The notes under the pieces: generated by a model
What the model was told of the DNA's origin: nothing
What the model saw: the letters and a program-made list of their open reading frames with translations, nothing else
Databases searched by the model: none
Program-made: the position numbers and the translations under genes
Part shown: positions 1 through 10,369 of the stretch, piece after piece
Layout: each line of letters opens with the position of its first letter
How positions within the stretch are numbered: position 1 is the stretch's first letter
NCBI GenBank assembly: GCA_946481625.1
Contig: CAMLOZ010000072.1
Coordinates: forward strand, 1 to 10,369
DNA: 10,369 nt
Reading direction: 5' to 3'
Origin: an uncultured Haloferula sp.
GTDB lineage: Bacteria > Verrucomicrobiota > Verrucomicrobiae > Verrucomicrobiales > Akkermansiaceae

Positions 1-17
1 TCCCCAGTCCCGCCGCG

Positions 18-713
18 ATGGATCCGCTTGAACCATGGATTGACGCCTCCTCCGTCCGTCGCATGGCGGAGAGCCTGCTCGCGGAACCGCGGGGCATCAC
101 CGCGGACCCCGGACCGGACGCGGGCTTCGGCACGGAATTCGTCGGTTTCGCCGGCGAACCCGCGACCCGGCCAGCACCGGCACCTGTTCCTGCCGCCGCA
201 CCGCCGGTAGCCCCCGTGGTCGATCCTGCACCTGCCGCATCCGCCCCGCCGAAAGTCTTCATTGCCGGGGAATCCACGCCGCCGCCGCCTCCCGCTCCGG
301 CACCCGCTACCCCTGCGGCTCCGGTCGCCGCTCCGTCTGCCGGGGGTGAAAGACGCGGGCCCCTTCTTGATCGCCTCGCGCGCTTCCGCGATACCTTGAT
401 CCGCCACACGGGAGCGCAGGGCGTCTTCATCCTCGACCGGGAGGGCAAGCCGGTGATGGAAGACCCCGCCTTCGCAAAGCTTCACTTCCTCGCGCGGAGT
501 CTTGCGCAAGCCTATCGGCCCGTCTCGGGACAAGCGGGGAACGTCCACGTGAAGATCGGCTCGAATGCGGTCTTGGAGGTGGTCCCGGTGGAAACGCCCT
601 TCGGGTGCCTGGTGCTGGGGACCGTGATGCCGCGGCCTCTGACAGCCGCGGCCGTGGCGGAGATCGCTGCGGCATTGAGGCAGGCGGCGACGCCGAGGGA
701 GTCGCCGGGTTAG
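18..713 (+). CDS. Roadblock/LC7-like domain protein with Pro/Ala-rich linker
   Basis: This 231-residue protein has three parts. Residues 1-48 form a short N-terminal segment with a helical stretch around SVRRMAESLLAE. Residues 50-108 are almost all Pro and Ala with some Val, which looks like a disordered linker. Residues 114-224 are a compact alpha/beta domain: a helix (LLDRLARFRDTLIRHT), strands around GAQGVFILDREGKPV and AVLEVVPVETPFGCLVLGTV, and a final helix (VAEIAAALRQAA). That order matches the Roadblock/LC7 fold, whose bacterial members such as MglB regulate or scaffold small GTPases. No GTPase gene is visible here, so the role is unknown. There is no signal peptide or membrane segment. 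The ATG at 18 is the first in frame, but the frame is open to the window edge and a second ATG lies at 63, so the true start is uncertain. The gene converges on the ABC gene, with 126 bp between the two stops. Confidence 0.72.
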   Translation: MDPLEPWIDASSVRRMAESLLAEPRGITADPGPDAGFGTEFVGFAGEPATRPAPAPVPAAAPPVAPVVDPAPAASAPPKVFIAGESTPPPPPAPAPATPAAPVAAPSAGGERRGPLLDRLARFRDTLIRHTGAQGVFILDREGKPVMEDPAFAKLHFLARSLAQAYRPVSGQAGNVHVKIGSNAVLEVVPVETPFGCLVLGTVMPRPLTAAAVAEIAAALRQAATPRESPG

Positions 714-803
714 ATCTGTTAGGACCCGGGTAGAAGTGCCGGCGATTGCGGAACAGGCGGTCGACCGCATGGCCGGAGAGGAAGAAAATGTGGCCCGGTT
801 GTA

Positions 804-834
804 GCGGTGCCCCGGTCCAACCGGGTGGAACCGC
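804..834. terminator. Interrupted hairpin between convergent genes, possible bidirectional terminator
   Basis: The 126-bp gap between the Roadblock gene and the convergent ABC gene contains a nested inverted repeat. The inner stem CCCGGT/ACCGGG (811-816 with 820-825) closes a CCA loop, and an outer stem GCGGT/ACCGC (804-808 with 830-834) is separated from it by small internal loops. Its position just past both stop codons fits a shared transcription end. No T-run follows on either strand, so it is not a classical intrinsic terminator. It could instead act as a 3'-end stabiliser or be chance pairing in GC-rich DNA. Confidence 0.35.
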
Positions 835-839
835 ATGAC

Positions 840-3800
840 TTATCTCGTCCGACGGTTCTGGATCCCCAGCACTGCTGCCGTGAGTCCGCCCGATGCGATC
901 ATCACGAGGATCAGCAGGATCGCGTCGTAGTCGAGGGTTTCCAGCCAGTCGTTGCCAAGCGGCTTCTTGAGGCCCAGGAAGATGTTCCGGGTTCCGTCCG
1001 CATTGCGGTAGTCCACCCGGAAGGTTTCCGCTTCCCGCACCAGCAGGTCGATGCGGTTGTTGACGAAGAACTCGGAGATCGGCCGCGCCTTCGGATCGGG
1101 GCTTTGAACCCGGATTGATTCGATCTCCAGGCGCGTGCCCCCGCGGGCCAAGTTGGTGATGCGCTCGGCGAGCTCGCGGGCATCGGCCGTGCTGGTGGCA
1201 TCCGCGGCACCGAGTTTGACCAAGGCTTCCAGCATCAGTTGCAGTCGTTCCGCCACCGCGGGCTCGAGGGTTTCCTTCACCTCCTTGATCGCATCGACGC
1301 GCCGCTGGATGCGGATGCGCTCGATCTCGTAGGGATTGCGCGTCGCCTGCGTGACCACCATCGCCTCGTAGGCATGGCGGAGCGGCATGAAGCGCGAAGG
1401 CACCGGCGTGCCGCCGCGCTCACGCTCGACGCCGCTGTTTTCGAAGAGCCCCCGGTTCATCTCGCGGAAGGGCACCAGGGCCCCGGCCAGCAGCATCTGC
1501 GGCACGAGCAGCAGTGGCACGGCGGTCAAGGCGGCGCGCTCGGTTCTCACCAGCGACGATACCAGCAGCGCGAGGCCGGTTCCGGTGCACGCTGTTAGAG
1601 TCATCCACAGCCACTGGCTCAGGATGGTTCCCTTGATCTCGAGGATCGTATGTCCGATGGCGGTGTAGGCGAGGCACTGCGCCGCCGCCACCAGCCCGAG
1701 CGCCCCGAACTTCGCGGTGACATAGAGCAGGGGATTCGGCCGGCAGTTCCGTTCGCGGCGAAGGATCGGCCGGTCCCGCAGGATCTCGGTCGCGGAGTTC
1801 GTCAGGCCCAGGAACATGGCCACGGTGGCGGAAAGGAAAAGATAGGCGGGGATGTGCAGCGCCGTGTGGAATTCGTAGGGCCCTTCCTTCGACGAGCGCA
1901 AGGTGACCCCGACCAGCAGCGCCAGCAGGGGTGCCTCCAGCAATGTCGAGTAAAGCGTGCCGCGGTTGCGCAGCTTCGAGAACAAGGAGCGCTGGAACTG
2001 CGTTTGGAGCACCGACCAGGTACGCTTCAGGGCGTGGACAAAGCCCGCGCCCCCGCTGGCGGATGGCACCGGCGAATTGGCCAGCCGTTCCATGCGGGAG
2101 GGTGGAGCGACCTCGCCCAACGAGTTCACCAGCGATTGGCTCTCGAAGCGTTCCTGCCAGAAGCTCGGCGGGAAACGCCGTGCCGCGGAGGGATTCTGCC
2201 CGCCGCCGATGTGGGCCAGCGGCGTCTCCAGCACGTCAAAGACGAAGTCGGCTCCCAGCGGAGCGTTCTGCGATATCGAGGGATGGGAGATCCCCAGTTC
2301 TCCCGCCATCTCGCGGAAATAGGTGATCATCGCCTGCGGAGTTCCGTAGAAGGCCAGCCTGCCGCCGGTATCTAACAGGAGGACCTTGTCGAAGAGGCCC
2401 ATCACCTTCGCGCCGGGGCGGTGCAGCGAGGCGATCACGATCTTGTCCCGCGCCAGCGAGCGCAGGGTCTCCGCCACGTGCTCGGAGTCCTTCGAGGAAA
2501 GTCCGGAGATCGGTTCGTCGAAGAGGAAGACTTCCGCGGGACTTCCGAGATCGAGGCCGAGGTTGAGCCGGCTGCGCTCGCCGCCGCTGAGTGTCTTTTC
2601 GCCGGGCGACCCGACGCGGCGCCGTGCAATCGCCTGCAATCCAAGTTCCGCCATGATGCCGTGGGCGCGGCGCTCGACTTCACCGGCGGACAGGAAGGGA
2701 CGGCGGATCGTGGTCGAGTGCCGCAGATGTTCCAGCACCGTGAGCTGCGGGTTGAGCGCCTCCTCCTGCGGCATGTAGGCGATGAAGCGGATCAGCTCGA
2801 GCCGGTTCTGATAGACCGAGGCCTCGTTCAGACGCACCCGTCCCCTCGTCGGTTCGATCTGCCCGGCCAGTACGGAGAGCAGGGTGCTCTTGCCGCTGCC
2901 GCTGGGGCCGATGATGCAGAGCATCTCGCCGCGGCCGATCTCGAAGTTCACGTTGTCCAGCGCCCGGATGCCGGGGATGAACTCGTGGATGAGATCCTGG
3001 GCGCGCAGCGATTCGATCAGGTTGCGCTCCTCGTCGATGATGCCTTCGCTGAAGCGGCAACGCAGCGCCTGGGTGCGGGAGAGGCGGATGATCGACCCCT
3101 CGCGCAGCGGCGCGGAACCCTTCACCGGTACCCCGTCCGCGGTGACGACGCCTTCGGCTTCCCGCACGAAAATATCGCCGGTTCGGCGCTCCAGATCGAA
3201 GCGCACCCGCAGGATCACCCGCGGTGCCATGCCGGGGGCGAGAAGCAGATCGCCGCGGTCGAGCATCGCGGGATCGTTCGATACGAGGAAATCCCGCTGG
3301 TCCGCCTCAAGCCGGAAGCGTCCTCCCGCCTCGACCCGCCGGCGGCGCAGGGAATCGAGCGGCGTCGAGAATCCGGAGGGATCGGACAAGCGCTCGTGGT
3401 GCCGGCAGAGGATCGGTTTCCCCGGCGCGAGCAGGCCGTGGCCTTCCACCACCAGCTCCGTCGGCCGCAGGGCCTCGACCTCGGCCTCAAGGCCGAAGCG
3501 GATGCGCACGGCACTCTGCCGGCTGCGTGCCCGCTCGCTGGTTAGCCCCTCTTCCGTGGACGCCAGGAAGATCGCCGGACGATTGCCGGTGAGCTTCACG
3601 TTCAGGAAAAAAATCAGGTCCTCGCAGGTCAGGGTCCAGCCCGGAACGACGAGCTGCTGGCGTTCCCGCATTCTCAGGAAGGCTCCGCTTTCCAAGGAGC
3701 GGCCCCGCATCCAGAGCGGATTCTCCCCCGTATTCCGGACCAAGAGGAGGTCTGCCGCCCGATAGACCCGGAAGGCGTGGCCTTTCGCCTGCTCGGGCAG

Positions 3801-4343
3801 ACCCACGTCCGCATCCTCGTCGGCGGAGAAAATCAGGCGCTCGAAGCCGGGGTTGTCAGGTGGCCCTTCGCCACTCATTTCCGCGAGGATCTGGCGCGCT
3901 TGATCGGGGCGACCCAGACGCCTCAGGAAGACCTCGAAGGACGCCCGGCTGCGCTCGGACCGGCCCACGGCGTCCACCAGAGTGTAGAGCTGGAGACCCA
4001 CCGCCATCTTCTGGGAGTCGTCTAGCAACTCCCTGAGATCCAAGGCGGTTCGGGCAAGCGGCTTTTGGTCGCGGACCGCCTTTTGGACGCGGCGGGCGAG
4101 CCAGCTGTGGTCGGCCTCGGGAAAGGCGCTCCGCAGCAGGTCCAGGATCAGGTCCGCCTCGTCTGCATCCATCCGGCCGTCGAGCGTGGCGAAGCCGGTG
4201 AAGGCGTCCACCATGAGCGCCAGCACCCGGGAACCGGAGGCTCCGCCGCGCCGCCGCTGGCGGAAAGTGCGCCACCATGTACCCGTGCCGTTGCGCGTTT
4301 CCTGGGCATCGTCGCTCGCGGCTTCGGGATCCATCCGCGCCAT
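840..4343 (-). CDS. TerB/FHA-like/ABCG-type ABC transporter fusion protein
   Basis: This is a single chain of about 1167 residues combining an ABC ATPase and a membrane domain in the ABCG (White/ABC2) order, with the ATPase first. Residues 38-150 are helical and resemble TerB (MVDAFTGFATLDGRMDADEAD). Residues 185-260 and 345-432 are beta-rich and FHA-like; the second ends GVPVKGSAPLREGSIIRLSR. In the ATPase, Walker A is GPSGSGKST (479-487), the Q-loop Gln is 526, the signature is LSGGE (585-589), Walker B is VFLFDE (605-610) and the switch His is 641, so catalytic residues are intact. About six membrane helices follow near 797-815, 830-850, 876-900, 908-931, 936-958 and 1140-1160. The 180 residues before the last helix are hydrophilic and probably extracytoplasmic. 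The substrate is unknown; FHA-like and TerB-like parts suggest phosphorylation- or stress-linked control, which is inference. The frame also opens at TTG 4352 and ATG 4334. None has a clear ribosome-binding site, and I chose ATG 4343. It is divergent from ftsH. Confidence 0.85.
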   Translation of the reverse strand: MARMDPEAASDDAQETRNGTGTWWRTFRQRRRGGASGSRVLALMVDAFTGFATLDGRMDADEADLILDLLRSAFPEADHSWLARRVQKAVRDQKPLARTALDLRELLDDSQKMAVGLQLYTLVDAVGRSERSRASFEVFLRRLGRPDQARQILAEMSGEGPPDNPGFERLIFSADEDADVGLPEQAKGHAFRVYRAADLLLVRNTGENPLWMRGRSLESGAFLRMRERQQLVVPGWTLTCEDLIFFLNVKLTGNRPAIFLASTEEGLTSERARSRQSAVRIRFGLEAEVEALRPTELVVEGHGLLAPGKPILCRHHERLSDPSGFSTPLDSLRRRRVEAGGRFRLEADQRDFLVSNDPAMLDRGDLLLAPGMAPRVILRVRFDLERRTGDIFVREAEGVVTADGVPVKGSAPLREGSIIRLSRTQALRCRFSEGIIDEERNLIESLRAQDLIHEFIPGIRALDNVNFEIGRGEMLCIIGPSGSGKSTLLSVLAGQIEPTRGRVRLNEASVYQNRLELIRFIAYMPQEEALNPQLTVLEHLRHSTTIRRPFLSAGEVERRAHGIMAELGLQAIARRRVGSPGEKTLSGGERSRLNLGLDLGSPAEVFLFDEPISGLSSKDSEHVAETLRSLARDKIVIASLHRPGAKVMGLFDKVLLLDTGGRLAFYGTPQAMITYFREMAGELGISHPSISQNAPLGADFVFDVLETPLAHIGGGQNPSAARRFPPSFWQERFESQSLVNSLGEVAPPSRMERLANSPVPSASGGAGFVHALKRTWSVLQTQFQRSLFSKLRNRGTLYSTLLEAPLLALLVGVTLRSSKEGPYEFHTALHIPAYLFLSATVAMFLGLTNSATEILRDRPILRRERNCRPNPLLYVTAKFGALGLVAAAQCLAYTAIGHTILEIKGTILSQWLWMTLTACTGTGLALLVSSLVRTERAALTAVPLLLVPQMLLAGALVPFREMNRGLFENSGVERERGGTPVPSRFMPLRHAYEAMVVTQATRNPYEIERIRIQRRVDAIKEVKETLEPAVAERLQLMLEALVKLGAADATSTADARELAERITNLARGGTRLEIESIRVQSPDPKARPISEFFVNNRIDLLVREAETFRVDYRNADGTRNIFLGLKKPLGNDWLETLDYDAILLILVMIASGGLTAAVLGIQNRRTR

Positions 4344-4399
4344 GCATGGCAAAGGGTCATGCCGCGGGCAAGACTGCCGGAAAAAATTGGGTTTTCTTT

Positions 4400-4409
4400 C
4401 GGTTAACCG
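4400..4409. promoter_or_regulatory. Palindrome in the ABC/ftsH divergent intergenic region, possible operator
   Basis: The perfect 10-bp palindrome CGGTTAACCG lies in the 153-bp region between the divergent ABC and ftsH starts, 20 bp upstream of the predicted ftsH -35 box. It adjoins an A+T-rich patch (about 4381-4408) that stands out from the GC-rich surroundings. The patch may carry the minus-strand promoter of the ABC gene, although I could not pick out convincing -35 and -10 boxes there. A regulator site is possible but unproven, because a 10-bp palindrome can arise by chance. Confidence 0.25.
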
Positions 4410-4429
4410 GGGCTACCCTGTCGCGCCCT

Positions 4430-4458
4430 TTGCAGGTCCTGCCCGGAGATGCTATGAT
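4430..4458 (+). promoter_or_regulatory. Predicted sigma70-type promoter of ftsH
   Basis: A TTGCAG box (4430-4435) and a TATGAT box (4453-4458) are separated by exactly 17 bp. The -10 differs from the consensus TATAAT at one base, while the -35 keeps the TTG core only. Transcription would start near 4465, giving a leader of roughly 32 nt before the ftsH ATG at 4497. The strong -10, ideal spacing and position in a divergent intergenic region support the call. Confidence 0.55.
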
Positions 4459-4471
4459 CCCCGCGAGTTCC

Positions 4472-4487
4472 AGCAGGAGCTGCTCCT
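4472..4487 (+). promoter_or_regulatory. ftsH leader: purine-rich site inside two alternative hairpins
   Basis: The only Shine-Dalgarno-like sequence upstream of ftsH is AGGAG (4475-4479), but it lies 17 nt from the ATG, farther than usual. It is embedded in overlapping inverted repeats. AGGAG can pair with CTCCT (4483-4487) around a CTG loop, hiding the site. Alternatively AGCAG (4472-4476) can pair with CTGCT (4480-4484) around a GAG loop, leaving part of it exposed. The two pairings exclude each other. A role in translational control is inference; each stem is only 5 bp. Confidence 0.35.
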
Positions 4488-4496
4488 ACACGTACC

Positions 4497-6836
<2,340 letters not shown>

Positions 6837-6867
6837 TCGCCGGGCCCTGCTGGATCCTGATCTCGAG

Positions 6868-6900
6868 GCGGCGCGGAACTTTCCGCGCCGCTTTTATTTT
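6868..6900 (+). terminator. Rho-independent terminator of ftsH
   Basis: A perfect 11-bp GC-rich inverted repeat (6868-6878 with 6881-6891) is followed directly by TTTTATTTT (6892-6900). It begins 31 bp after the ftsH stop codon. With a four-base ACTT loop the stem is 10 bp. This is a classical intrinsic terminator on the plus strand and marks the end of the ftsH transcript. Confidence 0.93.
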
Positions 6901-6914
6901 GCCGGGAAAAGGAC

Positions 6915-6928
6915 CCCCATGAATGGGG
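6915..6928. repeat. Short inverted repeat downstream of the ftsH terminator
   Basis: CCCCAT (6915-6920) and ATGGGG (6923-6928) form a perfect 6-bp inverted repeat around GA. It lies in the 231-bp gap between ftsH and the convergent coiled-coil gene, just beyond the ftsH terminator. No T-run follows on either strand and I assign no function. I see no coding sequence in the remainder of this gap. Confidence 0.3.
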
Positions 6929-7043
6929 CGGACAGGATGCCAGCCGATCTACACCCCCGGAGACTCAGCCCGTGTGGGATTCCGTGCCGGCGAAGCTATC
7001 AAAGGAATCATCACCCGCCCTCGGCTCCCATCCTATCCATCCT

Positions 7044-7064
7044 GGTCCCGACCGCAATGGGACC
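7044..7064 (-). terminator. Hairpin just after the coiled-coil gene, weak terminator candidate
   Basis: GGTCCC (7044-7049) and GGGACC (7059-7064) pair across a 9-base loop, 3 bp beyond the stop codon of the minus-strand coiled-coil gene. The minus-strand sequence after the hairpin has no T-run, so intrinsic termination is doubtful. It may stabilise the 3' end of the acs/coiled-coil transcript. Confidence 0.35.
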
Positions 7065-7067
7065 GGA

Positions 7068-7931
7068 TCACATCCCGGCCAGACGGTGATTCATCGCCAC
7101 CGATTTCCTCAGGGCGCGCATCACGTCGATCATCGGGATGTGGCCCTTCGCCGCCATCCGGCACTGGTCGTTGACGAAAGCATTCCGGCTCACATGGCGG
7201 CCGATCTCGCTGAAAAGCTGGCGCATCTGCGTGTCGATCAGGCCGAGCTGGGCCTTGAGCGAGGAGATGTCCCGGTTGGCCTGGCCGATCTGTTGGAAGG
7301 CGACGGAGGCTTCAGCGCGGTGCTTTTGGCGTTCTTCGGCCAACTCGGAATCGATGGCATCCACCTTGGCATCGCCTTCCGCGATGCTGGCTGCCACCAG
7401 GTCCCGCTCTTGCTTCAGCTCGGTGAATCGCACCTTCAGCTCGACCATGCGCGCCTTGGTCTTTTCGATGGCCTCGCTGGTGCCTTCCCGCTGGAGAACT
7501 TCCAGCTTCATCTTGAGGCCGTCGTAGATCCGCCGGATCTCGCGGGCCTGTTGGATCACCGAATCGCGGTCCCGCGACAGCTTCTCAAGATTGGCCAGCA
7601 ACTCCGCCCGCTCGGTCTCGAGGTCGGATTGTGAGTCCGACTTGGCACCGAGCAGCGTGGAGCGCTGCTCGTGCGCGTCCGCGAGAATGGCCTCGCAGTC
7701 TTCGAGTTTGCCCCGGATCTCGTCGCGCTCCTTGATCAGCTTGCGGAGATTCCAGTATTCCACGCCGAGTTCCTCGACCTCTTCCACCTGCTCCCACACC
7801 GATTGCCCGAGCACCTGCTCCGCCTCCCGCAGCAGGTGCATCTCCGAAGCGGCCTCCGCCATCCGGCGCTGCCGCCGGTTGACGCCGAAGGCTTGTGCGA
7901 ATCGGGCGAGTATGTAGCGGGTGGTGGTCAT
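7068..7931 (-). CDS. Coiled-coil protein of unknown function, coupled to acs
   Basis: I do not recognise this 287-residue protein. After a basic N-terminal segment (1-24, ending NRRQRR), residues about 62-240 are almost continuously charged and heptad-like, rich in Glu, Lys, Arg, Leu and Ala, predicting long alpha-helical coiled coils with possible breaks near 95-103 and 147-153. The end (about 241-287: LFSEIGRHVSRNAFVNDQCR, then a short Met-rich helical stretch) looks globular and less repetitive. There is no signal peptide or membrane helix, so it is probably cytoplasmic and oligomeric. Its ATG at 7931 lies 3 bp after the acs TAA, so the two are likely cotranscribed and translationally coupled. 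AAGGA overlaps the acs stop and abuts the ATG with no spacer, too close for a standard ribosome-binding site. An internal start at Met24 is possible. PspA-like or generic scaffold roles are conceivable, but nothing in the sequence proves them. Confidence 0.8.
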   Translation of the reverse strand: MTTTRYILARFAQAFGVNRRQRRMAEAASEMHLLREAEQVLGQSVWEQVEEVEELGVEYWNLRKLIKERDEIRGKLEDCEAILADAHEQRSTLLGAKSDSQSDLETERAELLANLEKLSRDRDSVIQQAREIRRIYDGLKMKLEVLQREGTSEAIEKTKARMVELKVRFTELKQERDLVAASIAEGDAKVDAIDSELAEERQKHRAEASVAFQQIGQANRDISSLKAQLGLIDTQMRQLFSEIGRHVSRNAFVNDQCRMAAKGHIPMIDVMRALRKSVAMNHRLAGM

Positions 7932-7934
7932 TCC

Positions 7935-9890
<1,956 letters not shown>

Positions 9891-9945
9891 GGTCCTTGGG
9901 TTTCCGGTCGCATGTCGGGTTGCCGGACGTGCGGGAAACTACAAG

Positions 9946-9963
9946 GCCCCTTTCGCAGGGGGC
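9946..9963 (-). terminator. Small hairpin between the pseudouridine synthase gene and acs
   Basis: GCCCC (9946-9950) and GGGGC (9959-9963) pair across an 8-base loop, 3 bp past the stop codon of the pseudouridine synthase gene on the minus strand. The downstream minus-strand sequence has only scattered T residues, so this is at best a weak terminator or a processing site. The 76-bp gap must also hold any separate acs promoter, but I could not identify clear -35 and -10 boxes in it. Confidence 0.3.
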
Positions 9964-9966
9964 GAC

Positions 9967-10369
9967 TCAAAATTTGCGTTTTGGAGCCCTCTTCGCAGTC
10001 TTTTTCGGGTTATGTCGCGAGCCTGCCGGGCGCGCCGGCCCGGCGGACTTCCGTGCGAACTTCGCGGGAGTCTTCGACCTCCCCGAAGCAACCGGGGGAA
10101 CCCCTACCTTTCGTGCGGTCTTCTTGGCGGCTTTCTTCGTCGGACGCCGGTCCTGCTTCCGCTTCGGGTTAATCTGGAGGCGCTCGATCTCTTCGGCCTC
10201 CAGCGGTCGCCAGGCACCTACCGGGAAGTCGGCCAATTGCAGGGTCCCGATCCGGACCCGGACCAGCCGCTGCACCTGATAGCCCAGCGTCAGGAACATC
10301 TGGCGGATCTGCCGCTTCAAGCCGGTTTCCAGCACGATCCGGTAGCGGCGGGAGGAAAGACGCTGCACC
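9967..10369 (-). CDS. RsuA/RluB-family pseudouridine synthase, C-terminal part with a basic tail (partial)
   Basis: Only the last 134 or so codons are in the window; the gene continues past the right edge. The visible part begins with the conserved end of the RsuA/RluB/RluE/RluF catalytic domain: YRIVLETGLKRQIRQMF, then LGYQVQRLVRVRIGTLQL and a Gly-X-Trp-Arg motif (GAWRPL). This family converts specific uridines in ribosomal RNA to pseudouridine. The catalytic Asp and the N-terminal S4 domain would lie outside the window, so the exact subfamily and target cannot be decided. About 65 residues follow the domain. They are rich in Lys, Arg, Ala and Pro (for example RRPTKKAAKKTARK and PKKTAKRAPKRKF), probably disordered and nucleic-acid-binding. 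The GTG at 10368 is an internal Val codon rather than a start, because family homology is already under way there. Confidence 0.85.
   Translation of the reverse strand, partial: VQRLSSRRYRIVLETGLKRQIRQMFLTLGYQVQRLVRVRIGTLQLADFPVGAWRPLEAEEIERLQINPKRKQDRRPTKKAAKKTARKVGVPPVASGRSKTPAKFARKSAGPARPAGSRHNPKKTAKRAPKRKF

Noticed and set aside
180..345. Possible low-complexity DNA repeat in the Pro/Ala linker region
   Set aside because: The Pro and Ala codons are irregularly mixed with no fixed repeat unit, so it reads as a compositionally biased protein linker rather than a tandem DNA repeat.
758..767. The 10-bp palindrome CGGTCGACCG in the convergent gap
   Set aside because: It lies between two stop codons, away from any promoter, and a palindrome of this length is likely by chance in GC-rich DNA.
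2421..3545. A 374-codon open frame on the plus strand inside the ABC gene
   Set aside because: It is antisense to the ATPase and FHA-like region, whose motifs are intact on the minus strand; it shows no domain signal of its own.
6972..7634. A 220-codon open frame on the plus strand overlapping the coiled-coil gene
   Set aside because: Most of it is antisense to the well-behaved coiled-coil frame, and it begins in the intergenic spacer without a ribosome-binding site or promoter.
10366..10368. GTG as start of a 133-residue protein at the right edge
   Set aside because: The conserved pseudouridine synthase domain is already under way at this codon and the frame stays open to the edge, so it is an internal Val in a truncated gene.

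Overview
This 10.4-kb, GC-rich bacterial window is gene-dense and looks chromosomal. It holds five complete protein genes and the 3' end of a sixth. I see no rRNA, tRNA, CRISPR array, insertion sequence or phage gene. The FtsH, with an unusually large extracytoplasmic domain and a Pro/Lys-rich tail, together with a TerB/FHA-like/ABCG fusion protein and a mostly non-canonical Shine-Dalgarno arrangement, suggests a Verrucomicrobiota-like organism (perhaps near Luteolibacter). That assignment is inferred from protein style, not from a search.

Layout. From 18 to 713 (+) lies a small protein with a Pro/Ala-rich linker and a C-terminal Roadblock/LC7-like domain. It converges on a very large minus-strand gene (840-4343) encoding a one-chain ABCG-type ABC protein. 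That protein has a TerB-like N-terminus, FHA-like beta-rich regions, an ATPase domain and six predicted membrane helices. A 153-bp divergent intergenic region (4344-4496) contains an A+T-rich patch, a 10-bp palindrome and a good sigma70-type promoter for ftsH (4497-6836, +). A textbook rho-independent terminator follows ftsH at 6868-6900.

The right third is read on the minus strand. First comes the C-terminal part of an RsuA/RluB-family pseudouridine synthase with a long basic tail (9967 to the window edge). Next is an intact AMP-forming acetyl-CoA synthetase, acs (7935-9890). Three bases after its stop begins a 287-residue coiled-coil protein of unknown function (7068-7931), so these two are probably cotranscribed and translationally coupled.

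How the genes relate: FtsH (membrane protein quality control), Acs (acetate activation) and the pseudouridine synthase (ribosomal RNA modification) are housekeeping functions with no obvious common pathway. The less ordinary items are the TerB/FHA-like/ABCG fusion with its large loop before the last membrane helix, the Roadblock protein facing it, the coiled-coil protein tied to acs, and the ftsH leader, where the only purine-rich ribosome-binding candidate lies inside two mutually exclusive hairpins. I found no convincing defence, mobile or biosynthetic system.
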